Assembly: GCF_963677725.1 (NCBI RefSeq)
Contig: NZ_OY782507.1
Span: 2,418,001-2,482,000, forward strand
DNA length: 64,000 nt
Direction of reading: 5' to 3'
DNA from: an uncultured Cohaesibacter sp.
GTDB lineage: Bacteria; Pseudomonadota; Alphaproteobacteria; Rhizobiales; Cohaesibacteraceae
Shown: one piece after another, positions 17,750 to 25,820 of the stretch
Layout: each line of letters starts with the position of its first letter
How positions within the stretch are numbered: the first letter of the stretch is position 1
Notes under the pieces: model-generated
Databases searched by the model: none
What the model saw: the letters and a program-made list of their open reading frames with translations, nothing else
What the model was told of the DNA's origin: nothing
Program-made: the position numbers and the translations under genes

Positions 17750-19213
17750 ATGAGCGAAGAAGAAACGGTGCACACTGAGAATATGGCCATTGAAGCAGCA
17801 TTGTTGTGGCCGTTGCGCAGTGCTTCAATATTGACCGTCGTCGCCTTGCTCTTGTCGCTGGCTTTCCTCGGTTACACCGCTTGGAGCGGGGCTAATAAGC
17901 TCGGGCCAGTAGAGCAGCATGTTGCGCATCTGCGAAAATTGCAGGATGCCAGCACGAATATACAGAATATCCTTGTGCGCCATTTTGAAACTGAAACCGC
18001 GCCGAAAGTTTCTGAAGTCAAGCAGGTCAGCGACAACTTGCGGGAACTGATCAACGAGAAGGGAAGTCTGCATCCGCAAACGCCGGAGGATCTGAAGGAG
18101 GCTCGCTCGTTTCTGACACTTCCAAAGGGCAATGTACGAACCGGTCTTCTCGCCGCCCTCAGCATCGTCAACAAGACTCTCAAGCGCGAAAACGAATTGC
18201 AGAACACTCTGATACGGCAAACACGGGAGAATGCTGAAAGAGAGCTGATCCTAGCTGGCTGTGCGCTTTTGATGCTACCGCTTTTTGCGATGTTTCTGAT
18301 TGCTTATCTGCGGCGAAACTCCACGCGTTCGGTTGGACGTTTGATTGCGCTTTTGGAGAATGTTGGCAACCTTGACTTCCGCCCTGCCGAAGCTGTCTCC
18401 GGCAACGATCCGCTGGCAGGTGTCTATGCGCGCTACAATGTGATGGCGGAAAAACTCAAAGCTGCCACTGACAATGCGGAGCAACATGCCCAACAGCTCG
18501 AAAGCCAGGTGCGCGTGGCATCGGAAACGCTGCTGCAGCAGCAGGAAGAGCTTGAAAGAAGCGCGCGGCTGGTTGCCATCGGTGAATTTGCAGCGCGCAT
18601 GGCGCATGAATTGCGCAATCCCATCTCCGGCATTTCCATTGCCCTCAACAATATTGAAACAGAGCTGCCAGACGGCGACATGCGGGAACGGATCTCCTTG
18701 ATCGCGGAAGAAACCGATCGTGTGACACGCCTTTTGAACGGGCTTCTGGAAAGGGGGAAAGCATCCCCTGAAAGACCAACAAAATCGAGTTTGAAACCGC
18801 TGATCGGCGACGTCGTTCGGCTTTTTGATTATCAACTGCCCGGCAATATCAAGATCAATTGGAGCGCGACGGACGCTGAATGCTCTGCGCCGCGCGACAC
18901 GGTTCGCCAGGTTCTGATAAACCTGCTGCGCAATTCGAAAGAAGCCTTGGGCGAGCAAGATGGTCATATCTGGGTGCAGGCCGAACGCCGTGACGGGATG
19001 ATGGTGTTTTCAGTTGAAGATGACGGGCCGGGATATCCGGAGCAGCTTCTCACACGCGGCATTCAGCCATTTCAAACAGAAAAAAAAGGTGGAACCGGGC
19101 TCGGGATGTCAGTGATCCAAAGGCTGGTGAATGCGGCTGGCGGCGCCATTTCCCTTTCGGCCCGTGCCGACGGTGGTGCGCGCACCACCGTAACCATTCC
19201 ATGCGGAGAATAA
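17750..19213 (+). CDS. NtrB-like membrane sensor histidine kinase
   Basis: 487 aa from the ATG preceded by GGTAGGA. TM helices at about 24-44 and 167-187 enclose a periplasmic helical sensor domain of about 120 aa, followed by a HAMP-like linker and coiled coil, HisKA with H286 (RMAHELRNPISGIS), N box (LLRNSKEAL), G1 (VEDDGPGYPE) and G2 (GGTGLGMSVIQ). The H box and asparagine motif resemble kinases that partner NtrC-type activators. Its gene follows a sigma-54 promoter and sits four bases ahead of the activator gene, so the pair is cognate. Confidence 0.93.
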   Translation: MSEEETVHTENMAIEAALLWPLRSASILTVVALLLSLAFLGYTAWSGANKLGPVEQHVAHLRKLQDASTNIQNILVRHFETETAPKVSEVKQVSDNLRELINEKGSLHPQTPEDLKEARSFLTLPKGNVRTGLLAALSIVNKTLKRENELQNTLIRQTRENAERELILAGCALLMLPLFAMFLIAYLRRNSTRSVGRLIALLENVGNLDFRPAEAVSGNDPLAGVYARYNVMAEKLKAATDNAEQHAQQLESQVRVASETLLQQQEELERSARLVAIGEFAARMAHELRNPISGISIALNNIETELPDGDMRERISLIAEETDRVTRLLNGLLERGKASPERPTKSSLKPLIGDVVRLFDYQLPGNIKINWSATDAECSAPRDTVRQVLINLLRNSKEALGEQDGHIWVQAERRDGMMVFSVEDDGPGYPEQLLTRGIQPFQTEKKGGTGLGMSVIQRLVNAAGGAISLSARADGGARTTVTIPCGE

Positions 19214-19217
19214 GATA

Positions 19218-20594
19218 ATGCGGACAATTGCCATCATTGAAGACGAAAAGCTGCTCGGCGCCGAATTGAAACGTCGTTTTGAGCGCGAAGGCTGGCGTGT
19301 TTCGCTCGCACGCACCATAGCCGACGCGCGACATTTGCTTCTCGAGCTGGGACTGACGCCCTCCATCGTATTGTCCGACATGAATTTGCCAGACGGCAAC
19401 GGCCTCGATTTTCTGGAAGAGGTTCGCAAGGCAGAAGGCCGCGGCGAATGGATATTCCTGTCAGGCTACGGAACGCGGCGGGATATCGAGCGGGCGACAG
19501 AGTTGGGCGCTTTGGATTTTCTTCCAAAACCCCTCGATTATCACAAGCTCGATCTCACCATTGCAGCAGCATCACGCGGCGCAAAGGCAAGTCAGCGGAT
19601 ACACGATGCGACTGTGACGCAGGCGCGCAAATATGCGCCTGAGAATTTCCTTGGCAACAGCCCGGCGGCTGAACGTGTGCGCATGATGCTCAATCAGCTT
19701 TCAAAAGTGCCCATATCCTCGGTTCTGCTGGCTGGCGAGACGGGCACAGGCAAAGGGTTGGCGGCCAAGATCCTCCACTATGCCGGTGAGCGCCGCGAGG
19801 CACCATTTGTGGACGTTAACTGCGCCGCCTTTCCCAAGGACCTGTTGGAATCCGAACTCTTTGGCCACGAGCCGGGCGCATTTACCGGCGCGAAAGGAAA
19901 ACACAGAGGCCTGCTTGAACAGGCCGATGGCGGAACCGTCTTTCTGGATGAAATTGGAGAGATGGACCTTGGTCTTCAATCCAAGCTCCTCAAGGCACTT
20001 GAAGACAGGAGCTTTCGCCGCGTCGGTGGCGAGGAGACAATCAGCGTGGATGTGCAACTGATTACCGCATCCAACCGTGACTTGAGAAGCGTCTCACAGC
20101 AGGGTGGCTTCAGGAGCGACCTCTATCACCGCATTTCCGTTTTCGAGATCCTATTGCCGAGCCTGCGCGAGCGCGCCGATGACCTGGAACAAATCGTGCC
20201 AGCGCTGATGAAAGAATTTAATGCCCGCGCCGGAAAGTCGGTTCAAACCGTGGATCAGGCAACCTGGCGTATGCTCAAAAGCTACGCCTGGCCAGGCAAT
20301 GTGCGCGAATTGCGCAATGTCATTGAACGATGCGTGCTTCTTTCCTCGAGCGATACGCTCGACAGCCAGTGGCTCGGCCTGTCATCATCGCAGCCCAATA
20401 GCCATGCGCCCGACCCAGAGGGCGATTTCATTCACCTGCCGCTTGATGGTTCCATGGCGCTTGACGAGATGGACCGGCACATTATTCAAACAGCGCTTGA
20501 ACGCAACGGCCATAACGTCATGGCAACGGCGCGTGCACTTGGAACAACCCGCGAGACTTTGCGCTACCGCATTCAGAAATATGGATTGGCATAA
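19218..20594 (+). CDS. NtrC-family sigma-54-dependent response regulator
   Basis: 458 aa. Receiver domain 1-120 with D54 (VLSDMNLPDGNG), then an AAA+ sigma-54 interaction domain about 143-370 with Walker A GETGTGKG, intact GAFTGA loop, Walker B GTVFLDEIGEMDL and arginine fingers (FRSDLYHRISVF), and a C-terminal Fis-type helix-turn-helix (MATARALGTTRETLRYRIQ). All elements needed to activate sigma-54 RNA polymerase are present. Four sigma-54 type promoters within 4.3 kb are its obvious candidate targets, including its own operon. Confidence 0.96.
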   Translation: MRTIAIIEDEKLLGAELKRRFEREGWRVSLARTIADARHLLLELGLTPSIVLSDMNLPDGNGLDFLEEVRKAEGRGEWIFLSGYGTRRDIERATELGALDFLPKPLDYHKLDLTIAAASRGAKASQRIHDATVTQARKYAPENFLGNSPAAERVRMMLNQLSKVPISSVLLAGETGTGKGLAAKILHYAGERREAPFVDVNCAAFPKDLLESELFGHEPGAFTGAKGKHRGLLEQADGGTVFLDEIGEMDLGLQSKLLKALEDRSFRRVGGEETISVDVQLITASNRDLRSVSQQGGFRSDLYHRISVFEILLPSLRERADDLEQIVPALMKEFNARAGKSVQTVDQATWRMLKSYAWPGNVRELRNVIERCVLLSSSDTLDSQWLGLSSSQPNSHAPDPEGDFIHLPLDGSMALDEMDRHIIQTALERNGHNVMATARALGTTRETLRYRIQKYGLA

Positions 20595-20658
20595 GGTAAG
20601 CGCCCCGACAGGCGCATGCGCTGCGCGCTTGCTTAAATGACCCTGGAAGGTGGTTGTA

Positions 20659-20674
20659 GGGGGAAATTACCCCC
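20659..20674. promoter_or_regulatory. G5/C5 palindrome upstream of yfdX
   Basis: GGGGGAAATTACCCCC lies about 52 bases upstream of the sigma-54 element of yfdX and inside a wider GGTGG...CCACC dyad. It could be an enhancer site for the NtrC-type activator or a hairpin ending the two-component transcript; there is no T-run. Confidence 0.4.
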
Positions 20675-20726
20675 ACCTCTCCGAACCTCCTGAAGTTAAA
20701 CCTAATAATATCAATTATTTATAGTT

Positions 20727-20742
20727 TGGCACAGGCCTTGCT
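20727..20742 (+). promoter_or_regulatory. Sigma-54 promoter of yfdX
   Basis: TGGCACAGGCCTTGCT matches the sigma-54 consensus with exact spacing. The predicted transcript start is near 20753, about 90 bases before the ATG at 20842. Confidence 0.85.
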
Positions 20743-20841
20743 CCGTTGTTGATAACCGCCTCGATACGGTTCCAACACCGGGCAAGTACCCGCCGATGGT
20801 TTTGGAGAATTCTCAAAGGGTATGTGGAAAGGAACAGGATC

Positions 20842-21543
20842 ATGAAAACCGTTATGCGTAATATTGCAATTGCAACATTTGTCACCTCATTGGCTGCAAG
20901 CAGCGCACTTATCCCGGCAGTTGCCAGTGCAGCAACCAACGACCAAGTGACTGAGGCTTCCAAAACCGGCGACGCTAATCCGGCGCTTGAATTGTCTGGA
21001 AATGGCTTCAAGGTCATGCGTGAGGTCCGCGCCGCACGCGTTGCGATCTTCAACGGTGACACGAAGGCTGCAAAGAAATATGTCGATGATGCCGTGGCGA
21101 CCATGAGTGACGTCAAGGCAGAGGCGGCAAAGATGGCCAAGGGCAAGGATGCGGACCCCAATCTCATTCCGATTGACGGTCAACTCGTCGTCGCCGACAA
21201 TTTCGTCTCAACGCCTGAAAAAGCTGCGCAGATCGCGAAGGGCAATGCGGCTCTGAAGAAAGGCGATTCCAAGACGGCCATTGAAAAGCTCAAGCTTGCT
21301 GGCGTTGATATCGGGTTCACAAGGCTCTTGATGCCGATGAAAGAAACGACGGCCCACTTGAACGTTGCCAACCAGATGATCGGTGAAGAAGACTTCTACG
21401 AGGCCAACATGGCTCTGAAAGCTGCCGAAGACGGTATGAATGTCGACACCGTCATGCTGATTGTGCAGCCTGGCCATGCAGCCAAGACTGCGCCAGCAGC
21501 AACAGCGCCGAAGAGCGATAGCAAGGCTTCCAGCGGCAGCTAA
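20842..21543 (+). CDS. YfdX family protein
   Basis: 233 aa from the ATG preceded by GGAAAGGAACAGGA; a longer in-frame start at 20746 would fall on the promoter and is rejected. An N-terminal signal peptide (cleavage near VASA-AT, about residue 31) is followed by a helical YfdX domain (LSGNGFKVMREVRAARVAIF, LIPIDGQLVVADNF, RLLMPMKETTAHLNVANQM) and a short Ala/Ser/Lys-rich tail. In E. coli yfdX is controlled by EvgAS and linked to acid resistance. Here it is a single-gene unit with its own sigma-54 promoter and terminator. Confidence 0.9.
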   Translation: MKTVMRNIAIATFVTSLAASSALIPAVASAATNDQVTEASKTGDANPALELSGNGFKVMREVRAARVAIFNGDTKAAKKYVDDAVATMSDVKAEAAKMAKGKDADPNLIPIDGQLVVADNFVSTPEKAAQIAKGNAALKKGDSKTAIEKLKLAGVDIGFTRLLMPMKETTAHLNVANQMIGEEDFYEANMALKAAEDGMNVDTVMLIVQPGHAAKTAPAATAPKSDSKASSGS

Positions 21544-21582
21544 GCTGCATGACAAATAAAGCATGCCTTTCGAACCGGTATT

Positions 21583-21614
21583 GGTCGGTCAGAAAATCAC
21601 TGGCCGACCTTTTT
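21583..21614 (+). terminator. Terminator of yfdX
   Basis: GGTCGG...CCGACC stem, extended by CAG/CTG, followed by TTTTTGATTT. A good rho-independent terminator 40 bases after the stop. Confidence 0.8.
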
Positions 21615-21765
21615 GATTTGCAGCCATCTCCACACCTAAAAGACCTTCAGCAACAGGGAGTTGAGTGGGCAGGAGCACGGCTCAAATAAACCAAGCATGA
21701 CGGTTCATATGACCCGTCTTTCGTTTTCATTTTGAAATAAATACTAAAATTCAACCACTTAAATT

Positions 21766-21781
21766 CGGCACGCGAATTGCT
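21766..21781 (+). promoter_or_regulatory. Sigma-54 promoter of the small protein-Sel1 operon
   Basis: CGGCACGCGAATTGCT matches the sigma-54 consensus at every position except the first T, with exact GG/GC spacing. The predicted start is near 21792, 18 bases before the ATG at 21810. Confidence 0.8.
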
Positions 21782-21809
21782 GTTTCCTCATTAGAAAAGG
21801 AGAGCAGCC

Positions 21810-22040
21810 ATGGAGAATTTATCTGCAATGCCCGACACTTCAACTGGACCTATCGACCAGCGTTTAATGCGTTTCTCAGAAGGTTTGAACAATCTGAACT
21901 CGAAACTTCGCCGGAAGGGAAAAGCCCCTCTTTTCGAGGATGAGGCAGATCTTTCGAATAGTGTTTCAGCTCCAGCCGGGTTCAGGCGTGAAATCGCGGT
22001 CCTGAAAGCAGACCTGCAGGGCAAGGAAGACAAATCATGA
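21810..22040 (+). CDS. Small soluble protein of unknown function
   Basis: 76 aa, charged, without signal peptide or TM. It starts with an ideal ribosome site (AAAGGAGAGCAGCC) and overlaps the Sel1 gene by four bases (ATGA). No family recognised. Its place directly behind a sigma-54 element and its coupling to the next gene support that it is real and part of the local stress response. Confidence 0.75.
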   Translation: MENLSAMPDTSTGPIDQRLMRFSEGLNNLNSKLRRKGKAPLFEDEADLSNSVSAPAGFRREIAVLKADLQGKEDKS

Positions 22041-22717
22041 GACAACAGGATTCCATGCTTTTAGTGTCGCTGCTGGTTTTCGCAGGCGTTGCCGCCGGAG
22101 GTTATGCAGCAGGTTCAAACAGTCTGCTTGATTCTTTTCTGAAACCAAGCACCGAGCGTGCCATCGCCATCCGCGAATACCACCAGGGTGATATGAAAGA
22201 CGCGTTCAACGAATTTCAGAGGCTGGCGAAGAAGGGCGACAATTCTGCAGCCTTCTATCTGGGACAGATGTACGAGTTTGGTCATGGCACAGCGGTCAAT
22301 GGTGACGAGGCCGTAAAATGGCTGCGCAAGTCTGCGGGTGCAGGAAATGCAATTGCGGCGCGTCAACTGGGCGAGCTCTATTATAACGGCACCGTTGTGG
22401 TTCAGGATTTTGGCAAGGCCGAAACCTGGCTCAAGCAAGCTGCTCAGGCGGGCGATGAAACCGCAATGATCAACCTTGGTCACATGGCCTCCAATGGTTT
22501 CGGCATGGCCGCAAACCCGGTTACGGCCTATGCCTACTATGCCGCAGCATCCGCAAAAGGCAGCAATTATGCAGAGACGTTGCGCAACAAAATTGCCGCC
22601 AAGCTGTCTGTAGATCAGCAGGCAAGCGGTGAACAACAGGCCAAATCAATATTGGCCGACGTCGCAAAATCTCCGGCAACCAACGGTAAATCCAAGGACT
22701 CCGTGCCCTCTTCCTGA
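22037..22717 (+). CDS. Sel1-repeat protein with N-terminal membrane anchor
   Basis: 226 aa. An N-terminal hydrophobic segment (about 7-25; signal anchor or uncleaved signal) is followed by three Sel1-like repeats (SAAFYLGQMYEFGHG, IAARQLGELYYNGT, TAMINLGHMASNGFG) at about 70-175 and a polar Ser/Lys tail. Sel1 repeats are protein interaction scaffolds, often periplasmic. Second gene of a unit behind a sigma-54 promoter, followed by a strong terminator. Specific function unknown. Confidence 0.88.
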   Translation: MRQQDSMLLVSLLVFAGVAAGGYAAGSNSLLDSFLKPSTERAIAIREYHQGDMKDAFNEFQRLAKKGDNSAAFYLGQMYEFGHGTAVNGDEAVKWLRKSAGAGNAIAARQLGELYYNGTVVVQDFGKAETWLKQAAQAGDETAMINLGHMASNGFGMAANPVTAYAYYAAASAKGSNYAETLRNKIAAKLSVDQQASGEQQAKSILADVAKSPATNGKSKDSVPSS

Positions 22718-22788
22718 TAATGGGCAAAGGCCGACGACCGCTTACAAATCGATCATTTCAAACCCCGAAGATAACCTCAAAATCCACA

Positions 22789-22824
22789 AAAAAGGCGGCT
22801 ACCTGTTCCAGGTGCCGCCCTTTC
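22789..22824 (+). terminator. Terminator of the Sel1 operon
   Basis: GGCGGC-T-ACCTG and CAGGT-GCCGCC form a long stem with a 3-base loop, preceded by an A-run and followed by CTTTCTT. Confidence 0.8.
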
Positions 22825-22967
22825 TTATGGGATAATGGGTGTATTCAGTTGGTGACCTTATCCATGCTCGTTGCACCGGTGAAATGAAGATATTTCGGGG
22901 CACCTGACGCGCTTAATCGAGCGCCCGCCTTGCCAAACATGCATTGCGCACATGCGTAATATCTATC

Positions 22968-23204
22968 TTACAAGCCGAGATTATGGGTATAGGTCCACAC
23001 GAAACCAGCAAGCGTGATCATTATGACGATCGGCACGAGCCAAATTGAACAGCGCGATACCAACCGCAGAGCTACTTGGTCGTCCTTGGTCTTCAGCGAA
23101 AAGGTCTCTTCGGATTTCGGGTAGGTATCTTTGATGTCCACCGGCACGGCAACACGATGATAATAAGTGGCGTTGCGGCGGACTAAACGGGGATGGCCTG
23201 ACAT
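22968..23204 (-). pseudogene. Remnant of a tyrosine integrase (N-terminus only)
   Basis: 78 aa reading frame. Residues 1 to about 50 (LVRRNATYYHRVAVPVD, SLKTKDDQVALRLV) look like the N-terminal domain of phage-type tyrosine integrases (rRgntYyfRrrvP...slkTkd.rEA). The remainder is a hydrophobic tail (about 52-72) unrelated to integrases, so the gene is truncated and joined to other sequence. It starts only 40 bases from the tRNA-derived core at 23244 and reads away from it, the same geometry as the intact integrase beside the core at 30994. Probably the relic of an older element. Whether the fused short protein is made is unknown. Confidence 0.65.
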
Positions 23205-23243
23205 ATCAAGATGCTATTGAAATCACTGGCCTTGGAAGGGTCA

Positions 23244-23260
23244 TGGCGGAGAGACAGGGA
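23244..23260. repeat. att core copy 1 (left end of element A)
   Basis: TGGCGGAGAGACAGGGA, identical over 17 bases to the 3' end (with CCA) of the tRNA-Ser gene at 53956-53972. Marks the tRNA-distal junction of the island. Confidence 0.88.
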
Positions 23261-23455
23261 AAGCCCTCCTAGTCCTATTTCCCTAATGATTTCAATGCCG
23301 TGCGATCAACCGGCGAAGCTTCTGTATCTCAGCTTTGTAACTCAGCGTCAAGTCAAAAAGCTTGCCAATGAAGCCTGCGGTTGAGGTTGACGCAACACGC
23401 TTCTTTAAATATATCAACGACAGTTTTCTTTCGAATTTCCATGAAGTGATGTGCA

Positions 23456-24247
23456 GTGAATTCCAATAGGTTAGAGCAGCTCACCCAAAAGCTAGAACAT
23501 TCTCTAGATTGCCTTGCTGAACTTTCAGCGATTAACAAAGCTCATTCTCTCGAAATCTCATCACAGCGCAACGATGCGTCTCGAGTACCGGGAAAATGTT
23601 TTCGTGCCGATCCTTACTGCGAGCTAGATACGGCAGCCGCTCTTCACAAGGCCATCGATTGCATTGAAGAAACTGTTGGCAAAATTTCCGATGAAATCGA
23701 TCAACCTTGGAACCGTCGTCCCTTAAGGAAGGTCGATGAGGCTATTTCATCCGAACTAGCAATGTGTTTAGGGAAAGTTACACTCCATCATCCTTTTCAG
23801 CCATTCTTACGCGGTTACTTGGAACCTTGCGAAACTAGGGTAGTAGCACCGTTTTTACCTGTTGGTTTAGTGCAATATTTGGAAAAGATCCCGTACGTTC
23901 GTGGGAGCTTAAAGCGTGAAAACCACGGTCACTGGGGGTACCATTATCATTATTACGATACAAAAGAGCGAAGATCGGATACCTTGTTAACTTTCGATAA
24001 TGATCCGACAACTAACTGCCCCAATGCGACCCCATGCAAACCTCATACAGCTTGTAACCAAGGCTGCCTTCCTCAACTTAAATGGGAGAAACATTCGGAA
24101 AAAGGTACAATAAAGGCCAAAATGGGAAGGTGGGGCGATGAAAAACGTGAGAGCGCCTATTCTGTTTGCAAGCCGGATACACTCAAATGGGATTTGTCAA
24201 AGTTTAAACATCCCAAAAGCGATGCTTCCGACCTTTGGCCTCGATAG
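23456..24247 (+). CDS. Unknown protein, Cys- and His-rich C-terminal half
   Basis: 263 aa, GTG start with a weak ribosome site, so the N-terminus is uncertain. The N-terminal third looks helical (EQLTQKLEHSLDCLAELSAI). The middle has a His/Tyr-rich stretch (HGHWGYHYHYYD, about 157-168) and a Cys cluster follows (NCPNATPCKPHTACNQGC, about 188-205), together suggesting metal binding. No TM and no family recognised. First gene inside element A, probably cargo. Confidence 0.6.
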   Translation: MNSNRLEQLTQKLEHSLDCLAELSAINKAHSLEISSQRNDASRVPGKCFRADPYCELDTAAALHKAIDCIEETVGKISDEIDQPWNRRPLRKVDEAISSELAMCLGKVTLHHPFQPFLRGYLEPCETRVVAPFLPVGLVQYLEKIPYVRGSLKRENHGHWGYHYHYYDTKERRSDTLLTFDNDPTTNCPNATPCKPHTACNQGCLPQLKWEKHSEKGTIKAKMGRWGDEKRESAYSVCKPDTLKWDLSKFKHPKSDASDLWPR

Positions 24248-24423
24248 GGCAGCGTATCGTACTCACTAAAGAGGCATTTTTGTTTTAGTTGCAAATTTGC
24301 CAGGCCCCATCTTAAAGATTTACCCACTACAGTCATCCCCCGTGGGCCCAGTAAGGTGCCCGACCTTAAACCTGCATCCACCAAACAAATGCTACCTCTG
24401 CAATGAATACATTCCCCGTGCCC

Positions 24424-25056
24424 TCACAGCCCCCAAAGATGCAGCGCCTTCTCACATGCTTGTGGTTCGTCTTTGATCCGGTAGATGGTGGGACGAGTGA
24501 GACTCGTGGCTCTAGCAATTGCAGCGATGGTGTCTGAGTTGGATAGCATGGCTGTCACCTGTGCCATTTGATCCCTCGAGTATGACGGCTTACGGCCTTT
24601 GTACTTACCCGGCTTCTGTTGCGCTGCTGCTATACCTGCCTTCTGAGCTTCTCGTCGTGCTTCCGTCTCTGCCTGTGCCATCGCTGCCATGAAGCCAATG
24701 AGAGCATCCCGCACCGCCTTGGCCATTGGATCGGATTTTGAACCGTCGAAGGTCAAGCCATTGATGACGGTTTTGATGGTGACACCAGCGTTGAGCAACT
24801 CACGCATGACCTCAGTGACGTCTTCATAGTTTCGACCCAAGCGGTCCACCCAACGGACAACGAGCGTGTCACCTTCTCTGAGTAGATCAAACAGGCGCTT
24901 CCCCTCTGGCCGATTCCTCAGGCGAGTAGACACACCGGACACACCGTGGTCTGCAACCACCTCATCAATTCTGAAGCCCGCGCCTTCCGCTTGAGTCTTC
25001 TGGTGTTCCAAGGTTTGATCTGCAGTGGACACGCGAGCATATAGAACGGTCTTCAT
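24424..25056 (-). CDS. Serine recombinase (resolvase/invertase family)
   Basis: 210 aa, ATG preceded by GGAGG. Catalytic N-terminal domain with LYARVSTADQTLEHQ (nucleophile serine in ARVST), RWVDRLGR, and the resolvase segment FMAAMAQAETEARREAQKAGI, then a C-terminal helix-turn-helix (TIAAIARATSLTRPTIYRI). The length fits Tn3-type resolvases and Hin-type invertases. Inverted copies of TGAATTCTAGG lie just upstream and may be its binding sites. Probably resolves dimers or inverts a segment of element A. Confidence 0.92.
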   Translation of the reverse strand: MKTVLYARVSTADQTLEHQKTQAEGAGFRIDEVVADHGVSGVSTRLRNRPEGKRLFDLLREGDTLVVRWVDRLGRNYEDVTEVMRELLNAGVTIKTVINGLTFDGSKSDPMAKAVRDALIGFMAAMAQAETEARREAQKAGIAAAQQKPGKYKGRKPSYSRDQMAQVTAMLSNSDTIAAIARATSLTRPTIYRIKDEPQACEKALHLWGL

Positions 25057-25070
25057 ACCCTACCTCCGAA

Positions 25071-25182
25071 TGAATTCTAGGATAGTGTCCATTAAAATAT
25101 TGTCCGTAGGTGAAAATCAACCCTAGTGAACACACTTTTGAAGCCTCTTGCGCATATCCGCTGGGGCTTACCCTAGAATTCA
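25071..25182. promoter_or_regulatory. Candidate res/inversion site upstream of the serine recombinase
   Basis: TGAATTCTAGG (25071-25081) and its exact inverse CCTAGAATTCA (25172-25182) flank about 90 bases, with a further ACCCTAGTGAAC half site near 25121. The layout resembles the multi-site res regions of resolvases located upstream of the recombinase gene. Confidence 0.5.
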
Positions 25183-25820
25183 CTTTCCCGCCCTGTTCGA
25201 ACAGAGAAATGCAAGCGTCGAACCTCAAAGTTCACGCCTGAAGTCGAATTTCACAGCTAAAATTTCGAAAACGAAAAAAACTTTGGTGAAACATCCCCAT
25301 TTTTTTGTTTCAGCGGCAACACAAGAAGCAAGAGTTCGCCTGCAATTTTTGGTTTCAAAATGAGGACGCGAGGGATTAATAGTCCCTTTGGTTTCAACCC
25401 TAGGATTTCTACGCATTGCCGAAAAACTTCCAACGGATCAAGCTTGATGCGCGTCTTAAGTGTATGATCTTTCTTAAAGATTAGGACGCATTAACTTCAA
25501 CACATTCCATACAAGGGATACGAATTGAAACAACAATTTGCTCTTCATCGAACAAATATCAATTGCTTCATGAACTCGCGTGAAAGCACTCGAAAATTTC
25601 AGCACAACATAGCTCAGAACGGTGTTGTGAACGATGAAGCGCAACTATTCCACCTACGTCGAGATAGCCAAGGCTACCCGACCTCAGGATGCACGCACAG
25701 TAAAAAAAGAAGCAACCTATCAACCTCACTAGGAGCAAATGAGATCAAATTGACGTCCTTTTTTCTCTTTCAGTTTGAAGGTCAACAGAACAATCGAACC
25801 TGCAGCTTTGAGGCGAACTC
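25183..25820. other. Region without a supported gene
   Basis: About 640 bases of A+T-rich sequence. Several short frames exist, none with a convincing ribosome site or family match; a 32-codon frame starting near 25637 (MKRNYSTYVEIAKATR...) is the most protein-like. Another CAACCCTAGGATTTC copy resembling the res half site is near 25397. Confidence 0.4.
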
